This document shows, piece by piece, positions 1 through 6,812 of a DNA stretch of 30,998 bases. Source of the DNA: Roseburia_C sp051879315. Lineage in GTDB: Bacteria; Bacillota; Clostridia; Lachnospirales; Lachnospiraceae. The first letter of the stretch is position 1. Each line of letters begins with the position of its first letter. A program made the translations under genes and the position numbers. The stretch covers positions 1-30,998 of the forward strand of contig JBJELW010000032.1 of assembly GCA_051879315.1 (NCBI GenBank), given 5' to 3'. The notes beneath the pieces were generated by a model. It had not been told where the DNA came from and made no database searches. It saw only the letters and a program-made list of their open reading frames with translations.

Positions 1-25
1 CAAAGCGACCTTTGGGGGCGTATCC

Positions 26-40
26 GTCACCTACGGTGAC
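26..40. repeat. Short inverted repeat upstream of ganB
   Basis: GTCACC and GGTGAC flank a three-base loop. It sits about 30 bases before the ganB start in a stretch with no recognisable promoter. It may be the tip of a transcript hairpin between ganB and an upstream transport gene, but there is no T-run, so it is not called a terminator. Confidence 0.3.
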
Positions 41-70
41 ACCTCGTGTCAAAAACTGGAGGATATTTTT

Positions 71-1183
71 ATGAAATTTATCAAAGGTATGGATTTGTCC
101 ACGCTGGTGGAATTGGAGCAGTGCGGGGCAAAGTATTATGACCATGGAAAGGAAGAGGATCTGCTAAAGATCCTGAAAAAATATGATGTGGACACCATCC
201 GCATCCGTTTGTGGAACGATCCATATTCTGAGGAAGGCGAGTCTTACGGCGCCGGAATCAATGATCTGCCTACATCTTTGGAGATTGCAAAACGTGTGAC
301 GGCAGCAGGCTACGGGGTGCTGTTAAATTTCCACTATTCTGATTTCTGGGCAGACCCGGGAAAGCAGATCAAACCCAAGGCATGGGCTTCCTACGGCGTG
401 GAGGAGCTGGAAAAGGCAGTCTATGATTTTACCGTGGAAAACATGAAGGCATTCGTGGATGCCGGTGTGAACCTCACCATGGTGCAGGTGGGAAACGAGT
501 TGTCCAACGGACTTTTGTGGCCGGAGGGAAGAGTGCCCAACTACGATAATATTGCGAAATTTGTCAATGCTGGAATCCGCGGTGTTCGTGCCGTGCTTCC
601 GGAGCTTCCTGTTATGATCCATCTGGACAATGGTGGAAACAATGCTCTGTATCGGGAGTGGTTTGACAACTTTATGCAGCGTGGCGAGGATTTTGAGTAC
701 ATCGGACTGTCCTACTATCCCTTCTGGCATGGCACACTGCAGATGTTAGAGGACAATATGAACGATATTGCAGTGCGATACAATAAGGACCTGATTGTTG
801 CAGAAGTATCCATGGGTCATACCATGGAGGATTACCGGAAGTATGAGGGCCTGACCCCGGAAACTTCCAAGGGATATGCTACCAAACCGGAGCTGGTGGA
901 AAAAATTGAGTATCCCATGACCATTCAGGGTCAGTGCGATTTCCTGAAAGATTTCCTGAACCGTGTGGCAAATGTGGCAGACAACCACGGCTGCGGATTT
1001 TTCTGGTGGGAGCCGGCGTGGATCCCGGTACCGGGCAGCGGCTGGGCAACCCCCGCATCCTTAAAGTACATGAACGATCCGGGTCCCTGCGGAAACGAGT
1101 GGGCTAATCAGGCACTTTTCGATTACCAAGGCAATGCATTGCCTGCGCTGGAAGTGATTCGGGATTTTAAGAAAGGTGAATAG
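71..1183 (+). CDS. ganB: Arabinogalactan endo-beta-1,4-galactanase, GH53, cytoplasmic
   Basis: GH53 enzymes cut beta-1,4-galactan (pectin side chains) into galacto-oligosaccharides with retention. The 370-residue protein begins directly at the catalytic barrel (FIKGMDLS) and has no signal peptide, so it should act inside the cell on imported oligosaccharides. The acid/base Glu is E143 in QVGNE and the nucleophile is E245 in IVAEVS; RIRLWNDP near residue 43 and the Trp-rich GFFWWEPAW near residue 311 fit the family. A GGAGG site lies 8 bases before the ATG. The frame stays open to the window edge (23 more codons), so an upstream start cannot be ruled out, but the ribosome site and the family start point favour this ATG. 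A strong terminator follows. galK and galT downstream fit a galactan to galactose route. Family call is confident; the exact substrate is inferred. Confidence 0.93.
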   Translation: MKFIKGMDLSTLVELEQCGAKYYDHGKEEDLLKILKKYDVDTIRIRLWNDPYSEEGESYGAGINDLPTSLEIAKRVTAAGYGVLLNFHYSDFWADPGKQIKPKAWASYGVEELEKAVYDFTVENMKAFVDAGVNLTMVQVGNELSNGLLWPEGRVPNYDNIAKFVNAGIRGVRAVLPELPVMIHLDNGGNNALYREWFDNFMQRGEDFEYIGLSYYPFWHGTLQMLEDNMNDIAVRYNKDLIVAEVSMGHTMEDYRKYEGLTPETSKGYATKPELVEKIEYPMTIQGQCDFLKDFLNRVANVADNHGCGFFWWEPAWIPVPGSGWATPASLKYMNDPGPCGNEWANQALFDYQGNALPALEVIRDFKKGE

Positions 1184-1233
1184 CAGATTGGCAGGGAAAT
1201 TGCATTGAGTTCCTGTTAGCTATATGACAAAAG

Positions 1234-1286
1234 GCTGTCGCTTGAACGACTGATTATGAATCTGAGTCGTTGGCGGCAGCTTTTTT
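1234..1286 (+). terminator. Rho-independent terminator after ganB
   Basis: The outer stem GCTGTCGC/GCGGCAGC (one G-U pair) and inner stem AACGACT/AGTCGTT are joined through a small internal loop and followed by six T residues. It lies 50 bases after the ganB stop and separates ganB from the potassium uptake genes. Confidence 0.9.
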
Positions 1287-1320
1287 CGCGCGTTGAAAAG
1301 ACATTCATCTCGTTATTATG

Positions 1321-1349
1321 TTGAAAGTGTACATTTTATCGAATATAAT
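1321..1349 (+). promoter_or_regulatory. Distal sigma-A promoter (P1) for the potassium uptake genes
   Basis: TTGAAA (1321-1326), a 17-base spacer and a consensus TATAAT (1344-1349). Transcription would start near 1356, leaving a leader of about 268 bases before ktrB that covers the hairpins at 1426-1522. Confidence 0.6.
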
Positions 1350-1541
1350 GTAAATAGTGTTTATGTTCTGATAATATAAAATTATTGACAATAATCTGTT
1401 CCTTGATTAATGTTCAAAATATCTCCCCTAAGAGTCCTCTGAAAACGTTTTAGGGAAGAAAGAACCCTGCCTAGTCAGCAAAAACCATTTCCTACTATCA
1501 TAAGAAATCAGTATGGGAAGTGGAAATAATCCCCTATCCCC
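1350..1541 (+). other. Gene-free leader region upstream of the potassium uptake genes
   Basis: The stretch 1184-1623 has no gene. After the terminator and promoter P1 it is AT-rich and holds a perfect palindrome ATTATTG-A-CAATAAT (1381-1395). Next come two possible RNA stems: CCCTAA/TTAGGG (1426-1431 with 1450-1455), and CCATTTCC plus TACT pairing with AGTA and GGGAAGTGG around 1487-1522. I could not match it to the c-di-AMP (ydaO) riboswitch or any other known class. It could be a regulator site plus a structured 5' leader. Confidence 0.35.
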
Positions 1542-1570
1542 TTGACGAAAACTCGAAATATCATTATAAC
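1542..1570 (+). promoter_or_regulatory. Proximal sigma-A promoter (P2) for the potassium uptake genes
   Basis: TTGACG (1542-1547), 17-base spacer, TATAAC (1565-1570). It would give a leader of about 45 bases before the ktrB ATG. Confidence 0.7.
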
Positions 1571-1623
1571 ATAGGTATAGACATAATACAGATACGGAAA
1601 TCCGTTACATATATAGAGGAATT

Positions 1624-2988
1624 ATGAATACAAAGAAAAAAAATAGAAAATTGTTTAAGTTGAAAAAGCTGACGCAGGTGCAGTTTATTGCCTGCGGCTT
1701 TTTGTTGATGATTCTTTTTGGTACACTGCTCTTGATGCTGCCCATATCCAGCAGAGACGGACAATGGACGGGTTTTTTGGATGCATTGTTTACAGCCACC
1801 AGTGCTTCCTGCGTGACAGGTTTGGTGGTCTTTGATACGTTTACCCATTGGAGTCTGTTGGGACAGTGGATTTTGCTGCTTCTAATTCAGGTGGGAGGAC
1901 TGGGTTTCATTACCATCGGAGTTGCGTTTGCGGTTCTTTTCCGCAGGAGAATCGGTCTGCGGCAGAGATATCTGCTAAAGGAAAGTATCAATGCCATGGA
2001 GATTGGCGGAATCATCAAACTATGGCGCAATATCGTAACGGGTACGATATTGTTCGAGGGAATTGGCGCGCTTCTGTTGACATTTCGATTTGTGCCGCAG
2101 TTCGGATGGGTCAGAGGAATTTATTACAGCCTGTTCCATTCTGTTTCTGCCTTCTGTAACGCAGGATTCGACCTGATGGGAATCAACGAGGCGTATTCTT
2201 CCTTTACCGGGTATGCGGGAGATCCCCTGGTGAATATCGTACTTTGTTTATTGATTATAATCGGCGGCCTGGGCTTTGCAGTTTGGCGTGATTTATGGGT
2301 ACATAAGCTGCATTGGAACCGTTATGCACTACATACGAAAATCGTGCTATCTATGACGGGAATTCTGGTGGTTGGCGGAGCGATTCTCCTCTATTTGGTG
2401 GAGCGGAACAGTACCCTGGCGGGAGCGGATGCAGGCACCTGCTTCTGGGCATCTTTGTTTGGCTCTGTTACTACTCGTACTGCCGGATTTAATACCACGG
2501 ATACCGGGGCGCTCACTCCGGCAGGAAAACTGCTTACCATTATGCTGATGTTTATCGGAGGTAGCCCGGGTTCTACCGCCGGCGGTGTAAAGACCACCAC
2601 GATATTTGTAATGATTCTTTTTATTGTGGATAACATTCGGAATAATTCCGGGTGCAACGCATTTCACCGGCGTATCTCGGATGAGGTGATCAAAAAGGCC
2701 AGCATGGTATTTGGCATGAATCTGGTTCTGGTGCTCGCCAGCAGTGCAATCATCCTTGCTAGCAGCAATCTGGCATTGGAGGATGTTTTGTTCGAGACAG
2801 TCTCTGCAGTAAGCACGGTGGGAATGAGTACCGGAATCACCAGAGATTTGAATTCCATTGGGAAAATTGCAATTATTCTTCTGATGTATTGCGGAAGAAT
2901 CGGAAGTATGACTTTTGCGTTATCCTTTATGCAGCGGTCTTCAGCACAGCTTTGCAAGTTCCCGGAGGAAAAAATAACGATTGGATGA
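1624..2988 (+). CDS. ktrB: Potassium uptake channel subunit, TrkH/KtrB family
   Basis: An integral membrane subunit that lets K+ into the cell, gated by the cytoplasmic nucleotide-binding partner encoded next. The 454 residues are very hydrophobic and contain the four pore-loop filters of the TrkH/KtrB superfamily in order: SASCVTGL (about 60-67), FCNAGFDL (about 177-184), TTRTAGFNT (about 283-291) and STVGMSTGI (about 397-405), each with its filter glycine. Length fits KtrB (about 450) rather than the longer E. coli TrkH. The N-terminus is Lys-rich, as expected for a cytoplasmic start. An AGAGGA site precedes the ATG by 3-5 bases. Two promoters lie upstream. The pairing with a 216-residue KtrA-like protein supports the Ktr assignment. 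Confidence 0.92.
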   Translation: MNTKKKNRKLFKLKKLTQVQFIACGFLLMILFGTLLLMLPISSRDGQWTGFLDALFTATSASCVTGLVVFDTFTHWSLLGQWILLLLIQVGGLGFITIGVAFAVLFRRRIGLRQRYLLKESINAMEIGGIIKLWRNIVTGTILFEGIGALLLTFRFVPQFGWVRGIYYSLFHSVSAFCNAGFDLMGINEAYSSFTGYAGDPLVNIVLCLLIIIGGLGFAVWRDLWVHKLHWNRYALHTKIVLSMTGILVVGGAILLYLVERNSTLAGADAGTCFWASLFGSVTTRTAGFNTTDTGALTPAGKLLTIMLMFIGGSPGSTAGGVKTTTIFVMILFIVDNIRNNSGCNAFHRRISDEVIKKASMVFGMNLVLVLASSAIILASSNLALEDVLFETVSAVSTVGMSTGITRDLNSIGKIAIILLMYCGRIGSMTFALSFMQRSSAQLCKFPEEKITIG

Positions 2989-3087
2989 GGAAGGCGCCAA
3001 CATGAACGAAGTTCATGTTCAGGAATTGCGACGACCGACGTGCCGCCGAACGAATGTGAGGGGGCAATACATTGTTAAGGAGAGAAT
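2989..3087 (+). repeat. GC-rich intergenic element between ktrB and ktrA, probable dispersed repeat
   Basis: This 99-base spacer starts right after the ktrB stop and ends at the ktrA start. It contains a perfect 9-bp inverted repeat AACATGAAC/GTTCATGTT around a GAA loop (2999-3019). One reading frame from 3015 gives MFRNCDDRRAAERM and stops. I remember this peptide as a recurring tail of small hypothetical proteins in Lachnospiraceae genomes, which would make it a family-wide interspersed element; that is recollection, not a search. The element is more GC-rich than the flanking spacers. Confidence 0.5.
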
Positions 3088-3091
3088 ATGA
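3002..3091 (+). CDS. Possible 29-residue leader ORF overlapping the ktrA start
   Basis: ATG at 3002 opens a 29-codon frame starting MNEVHVQELRR and ending at a TGA that overlaps the ktrA ATG (ATGA). An AGGAAGG-like site lies about 7 bases before the ATG. The start codon lies inside the perfect 9-bp hairpin, so translation could be controlled by folding. The peptide is basic and has no domain I recognise. It may be chance coding within an interspersed repeat, but the stop/start overlap is what translational coupling looks like. Confidence 0.25.
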   Translation: MNEVHVQELRRPTCRRTNVRGQYIVKERI

Positions 3092-3738
3092 AATCAATAT
3101 TAATCATTGGAATGGGAAAATTTGGTCATCATCTGTGCCAGAATCTGCTGGCGCTGGGAAACGATGTGATGATCGTGGACAGGGAGGAAGAACGGGTCAG
3201 TGATATGATCTATCAGGTCACCAATGTGCAGATTGGTGATTGTAGCAATCCGCAGGTGGTAAAAAGTATCGGAGTAGGAAATTTTGATCTGGTGTTTGTT
3301 TGTATTGGAACAAATTTCCAAAGCAGTTTGGAAATCACCAGCCTGGTGAAGGAAATGGGGGCAAAATATGTTATCAGCAAGGCAAACCGTGATGTGCATG
3401 CGAAGTTTTTGTTGCGCAATGGCGCAGATGAAGTGATTTATCCGGATCGTGATGTTGCGGAAAAGCTGGCAAAACGATGCAGTGCCAATCACGTATTTGA
3501 TTATATCGAGCTGGGGGAGGATTATTCCATTGTGGAGATTCAGCCTATGAAGAATTGGGTGGGACATTCCATCAAGGATCTAAATTTCCGTCAGGCTTAC
3601 GGCATCAGCATTGTTGGTATTAAAAACGAAGAACACAACGTGATTCTGCCGCCGCCGGAGTATGTGTTCAGCGAAGAAGAACATTTAATGGTGATGGGAA
3701 CCAAAGATGATTTGGAAGCAGTGCTGAAGAAGCTGTAA
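3088..3738 (+). CDS. ktrA: Potassium uptake regulatory subunit, TrkA/KtrA family (RCK)
   Basis: A cytoplasmic ring-forming RCK protein that binds NAD(H)/ATP and gates the KtrB channel. Residues 1-120 are a Rossmann-type RCK_N domain with the dinucleotide loop GMGKFG (8-13) and the acidic D31 ending strand 2. Residues about 135-216 form an RCK_C domain, which binds c-di-AMP in Firmicute relatives (family knowledge). At 216 residues it is a single-unit KtrA rather than the duplicated E. coli TrkA. The ATG follows AAGGAG at about 6-8 bases. It is separated from ktrB by a 99-base repeat-like element but is almost certainly cotranscribed with it. Confidence 0.92.
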   Translation: MKSILIIGMGKFGHHLCQNLLALGNDVMIVDREEERVSDMIYQVTNVQIGDCSNPQVVKSIGVGNFDLVFVCIGTNFQSSLEITSLVKEMGAKYVISKANRDVHAKFLLRNGADEVIYPDRDVAEKLAKRCSANHVFDYIELGEDYSIVEIQPMKNWVGHSIKDLNFRQAYGISIVGIKNEEHNVILPPPEYVFSEEEHLMVMGTKDDLEAVLKKL

Positions 3739-3822
3739 CAGTTTTTCAACGGGCTCTGAACTGTCTGGATATGTAAAAATGTTGCATGTGATATTCCTTT
3801 GTTGCCAACTTTGAACAACCGG

Positions 3823-3850
3823 TTGCAATCTGTGGGAAATCGGGTATAAT
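3823..3850 (+). promoter_or_regulatory. Sigma-A promoter for galK-galT
   Basis: TTGCAA (3823-3828), 16-base spacer, consensus TATAAT (3845-3850). The -35 box overlaps an 8-bp palindrome AACCGGTT (3817-3824), which could be an operator. Transcription would begin near 3857. Confidence 0.75.
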
Positions 3851-3856
3851 TAAATC

Positions 3857-3989
3857 ATCAGGAACGGGCGCGCAACGGTTCGGCAGCTTGCACCGGGAAC
3901 GGTCGGGAGTCACCGATGAGTCCCAGAGCAGGCGGACGTTCACGGAGGCGCGTAGAAATATAACGATGAAAAACATGGAGGGTAAAAAA
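3857..3989 (+). promoter_or_regulatory. GC-rich structured 5' leader of galK
   Basis: About 130 transcribed, apparently non-coding bases that are clearly more GC-rich than other spacers here. Possible pairings nest: CGCGC (3869-3873) with GCGCG (3948-3952), GAACG (3897-3901) with CGTTC (3937-3941), and GGGA (3905-3908) with TCCC (3921-3924). There is no T-run, so any control would probably be on translation or RNA stability. I do not recognise a known riboswitch or ribozyme core. The galK frame continues open upstream through part of this leader, which explains its longer apparent ORF. Confidence 0.4.
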
Positions 3990-5159
3990 ATGATTTGGGA
4001 AGAGGTTTTAGCAAAGTTCAAGGAGTTATTCGGAGATGAGGGAGACATTCGGGTTTATTTCGCACCGGGCCGTGTGAATATGATCGGTGAGCATACCGAT
4101 TACAACGGAGGTCATGTGTTCCCCTGCGCACTGACTATCGGAACCTATGGTGTAGCCAGAAAAAGAGCGGACAAAAAGTTGCGCTTCTATTCTTTAAACT
4201 TTGAGCAGCTGGGCGTGTTGGAGTCCTCCATTGAGGGATTAAAGCCGGAGAAAGAGGCAGACTGGACTAATTATCCCAAAGGAATCATCTGGGCCTTCGG
4301 CGAGAAGGGCATGCAGGTAGACTGTGGCTTGGATCTGGTACTGTTTGGAAATATCCCCAACGGTTCCGGACTTTCCTCCTCCGCATCCGTAGAGGTGCTC
4401 ACCGGATACATCTTAAAGGATATGTTTGGATTTGATGTAACTAATCAGGATCTGGCATTGATCGGTCAGTTTTCCGAAAACAAATTCAATGGTGTGAATT
4501 GCGGCATCATGGATCAGTTTGCCATCGCCATGGGCAAGGCCGGCCATGCAATCTTTTTGGATACCGCAACACTCAAATATGAGTACGCACCTATCAAGTT
4601 GGAAAATGCGAAAATTGTGATATCTTGCAGCAATAAGAAACGTGGACTGGGAGATTCCAAGTACAATGAGAGAAGAGCAGAGTGCGAGAGTGCTCTTGCA
4701 CAGATCGGGGAAGTCATCGGCATCAACAGCCTGGGAGACCTGACTGAGGAGCAGTTCGAGCAGTATAAGTCTTCCATCAAGGATGATGTGTGCCAGAAGA
4801 GAGCAAAGCATGCGGTTTATGAAAACCAGAGAACCATCAAGGCAGTGGCAGCCCTGCAGAACAATGATCTGGAGACCTTCGGCAAGCTGATGAATGAGTC
4901 CCATGTTTCCCTGCGGGATGACTACGAGGTGACAGGCGTGGAGCTGGATACGCTGGTGGAGGAAGCGTGGAAAGTAGATGGTGTTATCGGTTCCCGTATG
5001 ACCGGCGCAGGATTCGGTGGCTGCACTGTCAGCATCGTAAAGGATGAGGCGGTAGACCGCTTTATTGAACAGGTAGGCGCAGCTTATGAGAAGAAGATCG
5101 GCTATGCTGCAGACTTCTATGTGGTAGAAATCGGTGACGGCCCCAGCAGACTGGCTTAA
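3990..5159 (+). CDS. galK: Galactokinase (GHMP family)
   Basis: Phosphorylates alpha-D-galactose with ATP to galactose-1-phosphate, the first committed Leloir step, in the cytoplasm. The start at 3990 (MIWEEVLAKF) is chosen because GGAGGG sits 7 bases upstream and it gives 389 residues, close to the family norm of 380-390; an in-frame ATG at 3966 and an open frame further up look unused. Visible motifs are the sugar-binding signature GEHTDYNGG (33-41), the ATP loop around GSGLSSSAS (126-134), the catalytic Asp D175 in GIMDQF, and the C-terminal GHMP motif MTGAGFGGCTVSIV. galT follows after 54 bases, almost surely in the same transcript. Confidence 0.96.
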   Translation: MIWEEVLAKFKELFGDEGDIRVYFAPGRVNMIGEHTDYNGGHVFPCALTIGTYGVARKRADKKLRFYSLNFEQLGVLESSIEGLKPEKEADWTNYPKGIIWAFGEKGMQVDCGLDLVLFGNIPNGSGLSSSASVEVLTGYILKDMFGFDVTNQDLALIGQFSENKFNGVNCGIMDQFAIAMGKAGHAIFLDTATLKYEYAPIKLENAKIVISCSNKKRGLGDSKYNERRAECESALAQIGEVIGINSLGDLTEEQFEQYKSSIKDDVCQKRAKHAVYENQRTIKAVAALQNNDLETFGKLMNESHVSLRDDYEVTGVELDTLVEEAWKVDGVIGSRMTGAGFGGCTVSIVKDEAVDRFIEQVGAAYEKKIGYAADFYVVEIGDGPSRLA

Positions 5160-5213
5160 CGCGGAGCAGTTTTGTGACAGTGGCTACATATAGAAAGGAT
5201 AGGAGCAGATAAA

Positions 5214-6746
5214 ATGATTCAGGAGAAGATTTTAGAGCTTACAGAATATGGTCTTACCACCGGTCTCATTGACCCGGCAGATCAGGTATATACCATCAAC
5301 CGTCTGTTAGAGCTGTTTCAGGTAGATGATATCGAGGATGCGGTATTTGAAGAATTTGCAAAGCGTCCTGCTATGACACAGGAAAGCGCAGAGGCTGCGT
5401 TGGAGGGGATTTTAGAGGATATGATGACCTATGCTTACGAGCAGGGCATCATGAAAGAGAACAGCATCGTTTACAAAGATCTGTTTGACACGAAGATTAT
5501 GGGTTGCCTGGTAGCGCGTCCCAGCGAGATTCGAAACAAATTCCAGAGCCTGTATGCCCGTTCCCCCCAGGAGGCAACAGATTACTACTACAAACTCAGC
5601 TGCGACAGCAATTACATACGCAGACAGCGCATCAAAAAGGATCAGAAGTGGACGGCAGACACCGAGTACGGCACACTGGACATCACCATCAATTTGTCCA
5701 AGCCGGAGAAGGATCCCAAGGCTATTGCAGCTGCAAAGAATGCGAAGCAGAGCGCTTACCCTAAATGCCAGCTGTGTAAGGAGAATGAGGGCTATGCCGG
5801 CCGTGTAAATCATCCGGCTCGCCAGAATCACCGCATTATGCCGGTGATCATCAACAACAGCGACTGGTTTTTACAGTATTCACCCTATGTGTATTACAAT
5901 GAGCACTGCATCGTGTTCAATGCAAAGCATACACCCATGAAAATTGAGCGTGCTACCTTTGGCAAACTGCTGGATTTCGTAAAACAGTTTCCCCATTATT
6001 TTGTGGGCTCCAATGCAGATCTTCCTATCGTGGGCGGTTCCATTTTAAGCCACGATCATTTCCAGGGGGGCCATTACACCTTTGCTATGGCAAAGGCACC
6101 GGTGGAGCGTGAGATTTCTTTTTCAGGATTTGAGGATGTGAAGGCAGGAATCGTAAAATGGCCCATGTCCGTGATTCGTCTGTCATCTCCGGATACAGAC
6201 CGTTTGATCGAACTGGCTGACAAGATTCTTTTGACCTGGAGAGGTTACACCGACGAGGACGCATTTATTTTTGCGGAGACAGAGGGCGAACCCCACAACA
6301 CCATCACACCCATTGCCAGAAAACGCGATGATAACTATGAGCTGGATCTGGTGCTGCGCAACAACATTACCACAGAGGAGCATCCACTGGGCGTATATCA
6401 TCCCCATGCAAAACTTCATCACATTAAGAAAGAGAACATCGGTCTCATTGAGGTGATGGGGCTGGCTGTACTCCCGGCAAGATTGAAGGATGAGATGGCA
6501 GCTCTGGAGCGGGCCATTGTAGAGGGAACAGATCTTCGCGCAGACGAAATGCTGGAAAAGCATGCTGACTGGGTGGATGAATTTAAAGGAAAATACGATC
6601 ATATCGACGAGAACAACGTGCATGGAATCATCCAGAAGGAAATCGGACTGGTGTTTGGCCAGGTGCTGGAGGATGCCGGCGTGTACAAGTGCACAGAGGC
6701 AGGACGGGAAGCATTCCTGCGGTTTGTGAATCGGGTGAACGGATAA
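5214..6746 (+). CDS. galT: UDP-glucose--galactose-1-phosphate uridylyltransferase, class II
   Basis: Transfers UMP from UDP-glucose to galactose-1-phosphate through a uridylylated histidine, giving UDP-galactose and glucose-1-phosphate. The 510-residue length and divergent sequence mark it as the Firmicute class II form (TIGR01239-like), not the 350-residue E. coli type. The active-site motif is H280-D-H282-F-Q284 (canonical HPHxQ), in SHDHFQGG. A Cys pair CQLC near residue 185 and HHIKKENIGLIEVMG near residue 402 are also family-like. GGAG lies about 9 bases before the ATG. It pairs with galK; no galE is present in the window, so UDP-galactose 4-epimerase must be elsewhere. A strong terminator follows. 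Confidence 0.95.
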   Translation: MIQEKILELTEYGLTTGLIDPADQVYTINRLLELFQVDDIEDAVFEEFAKRPAMTQESAEAALEGILEDMMTYAYEQGIMKENSIVYKDLFDTKIMGCLVARPSEIRNKFQSLYARSPQEATDYYYKLSCDSNYIRRQRIKKDQKWTADTEYGTLDITINLSKPEKDPKAIAAAKNAKQSAYPKCQLCKENEGYAGRVNHPARQNHRIMPVIINNSDWFLQYSPYVYYNEHCIVFNAKHTPMKIERATFGKLLDFVKQFPHYFVGSNADLPIVGGSILSHDHFQGGHYTFAMAKAPVEREISFSGFEDVKAGIVKWPMSVIRLSSPDTDRLIELADKILLTWRGYTDEDAFIFAETEGEPHNTITPIARKRDDNYELDLVLRNNITTEEHPLGVYHPHAKLHHIKKENIGLIEVMGLAVLPARLKDEMAALERAIVEGTDLRADEMLEKHADWVDEFKGKYDHIDENNVHGIIQKEIGLVFGQVLEDAGVYKCTEAGREAFLRFVNRVNG

Positions 6747-6754
6747 TTAAAAAA

Positions 6755-6792
6755 GCAGGCGATGATATCAGCGGAGATCATCGCCTGCTTTT
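6755..6792. terminator. Bidirectional terminator between galT and pepP
   Basis: A perfect 12-bp stem, GCAGGCGATGAT with ATCATCGCCTGC, and a 10-base loop. It has T residues on the galT side and an A-run (6749-6754) that serves as the T-run for the minus strand. It ends two convergent genes. Confidence 0.95.
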
Positions 6793-6812
6793 CTTCTGAC
6801 AAGAAATTCCAT

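Noticed and set aside
1350..1620. c-di-AMP (ydaO) riboswitch before ktrB
   Set aside because: The expected conserved core with its GGGGAACC-like and CCGAA-type segments is not found; only generic hairpins are visible.
3905..3955. Hammerhead-like core in the galK leader (CCGATGAG followed later by GTAGAAAT)
   Set aside because: The required CUGAUGA and CGAAA boxes are not both present, and no proper cleavage triplet with stems I and III can be drawn.
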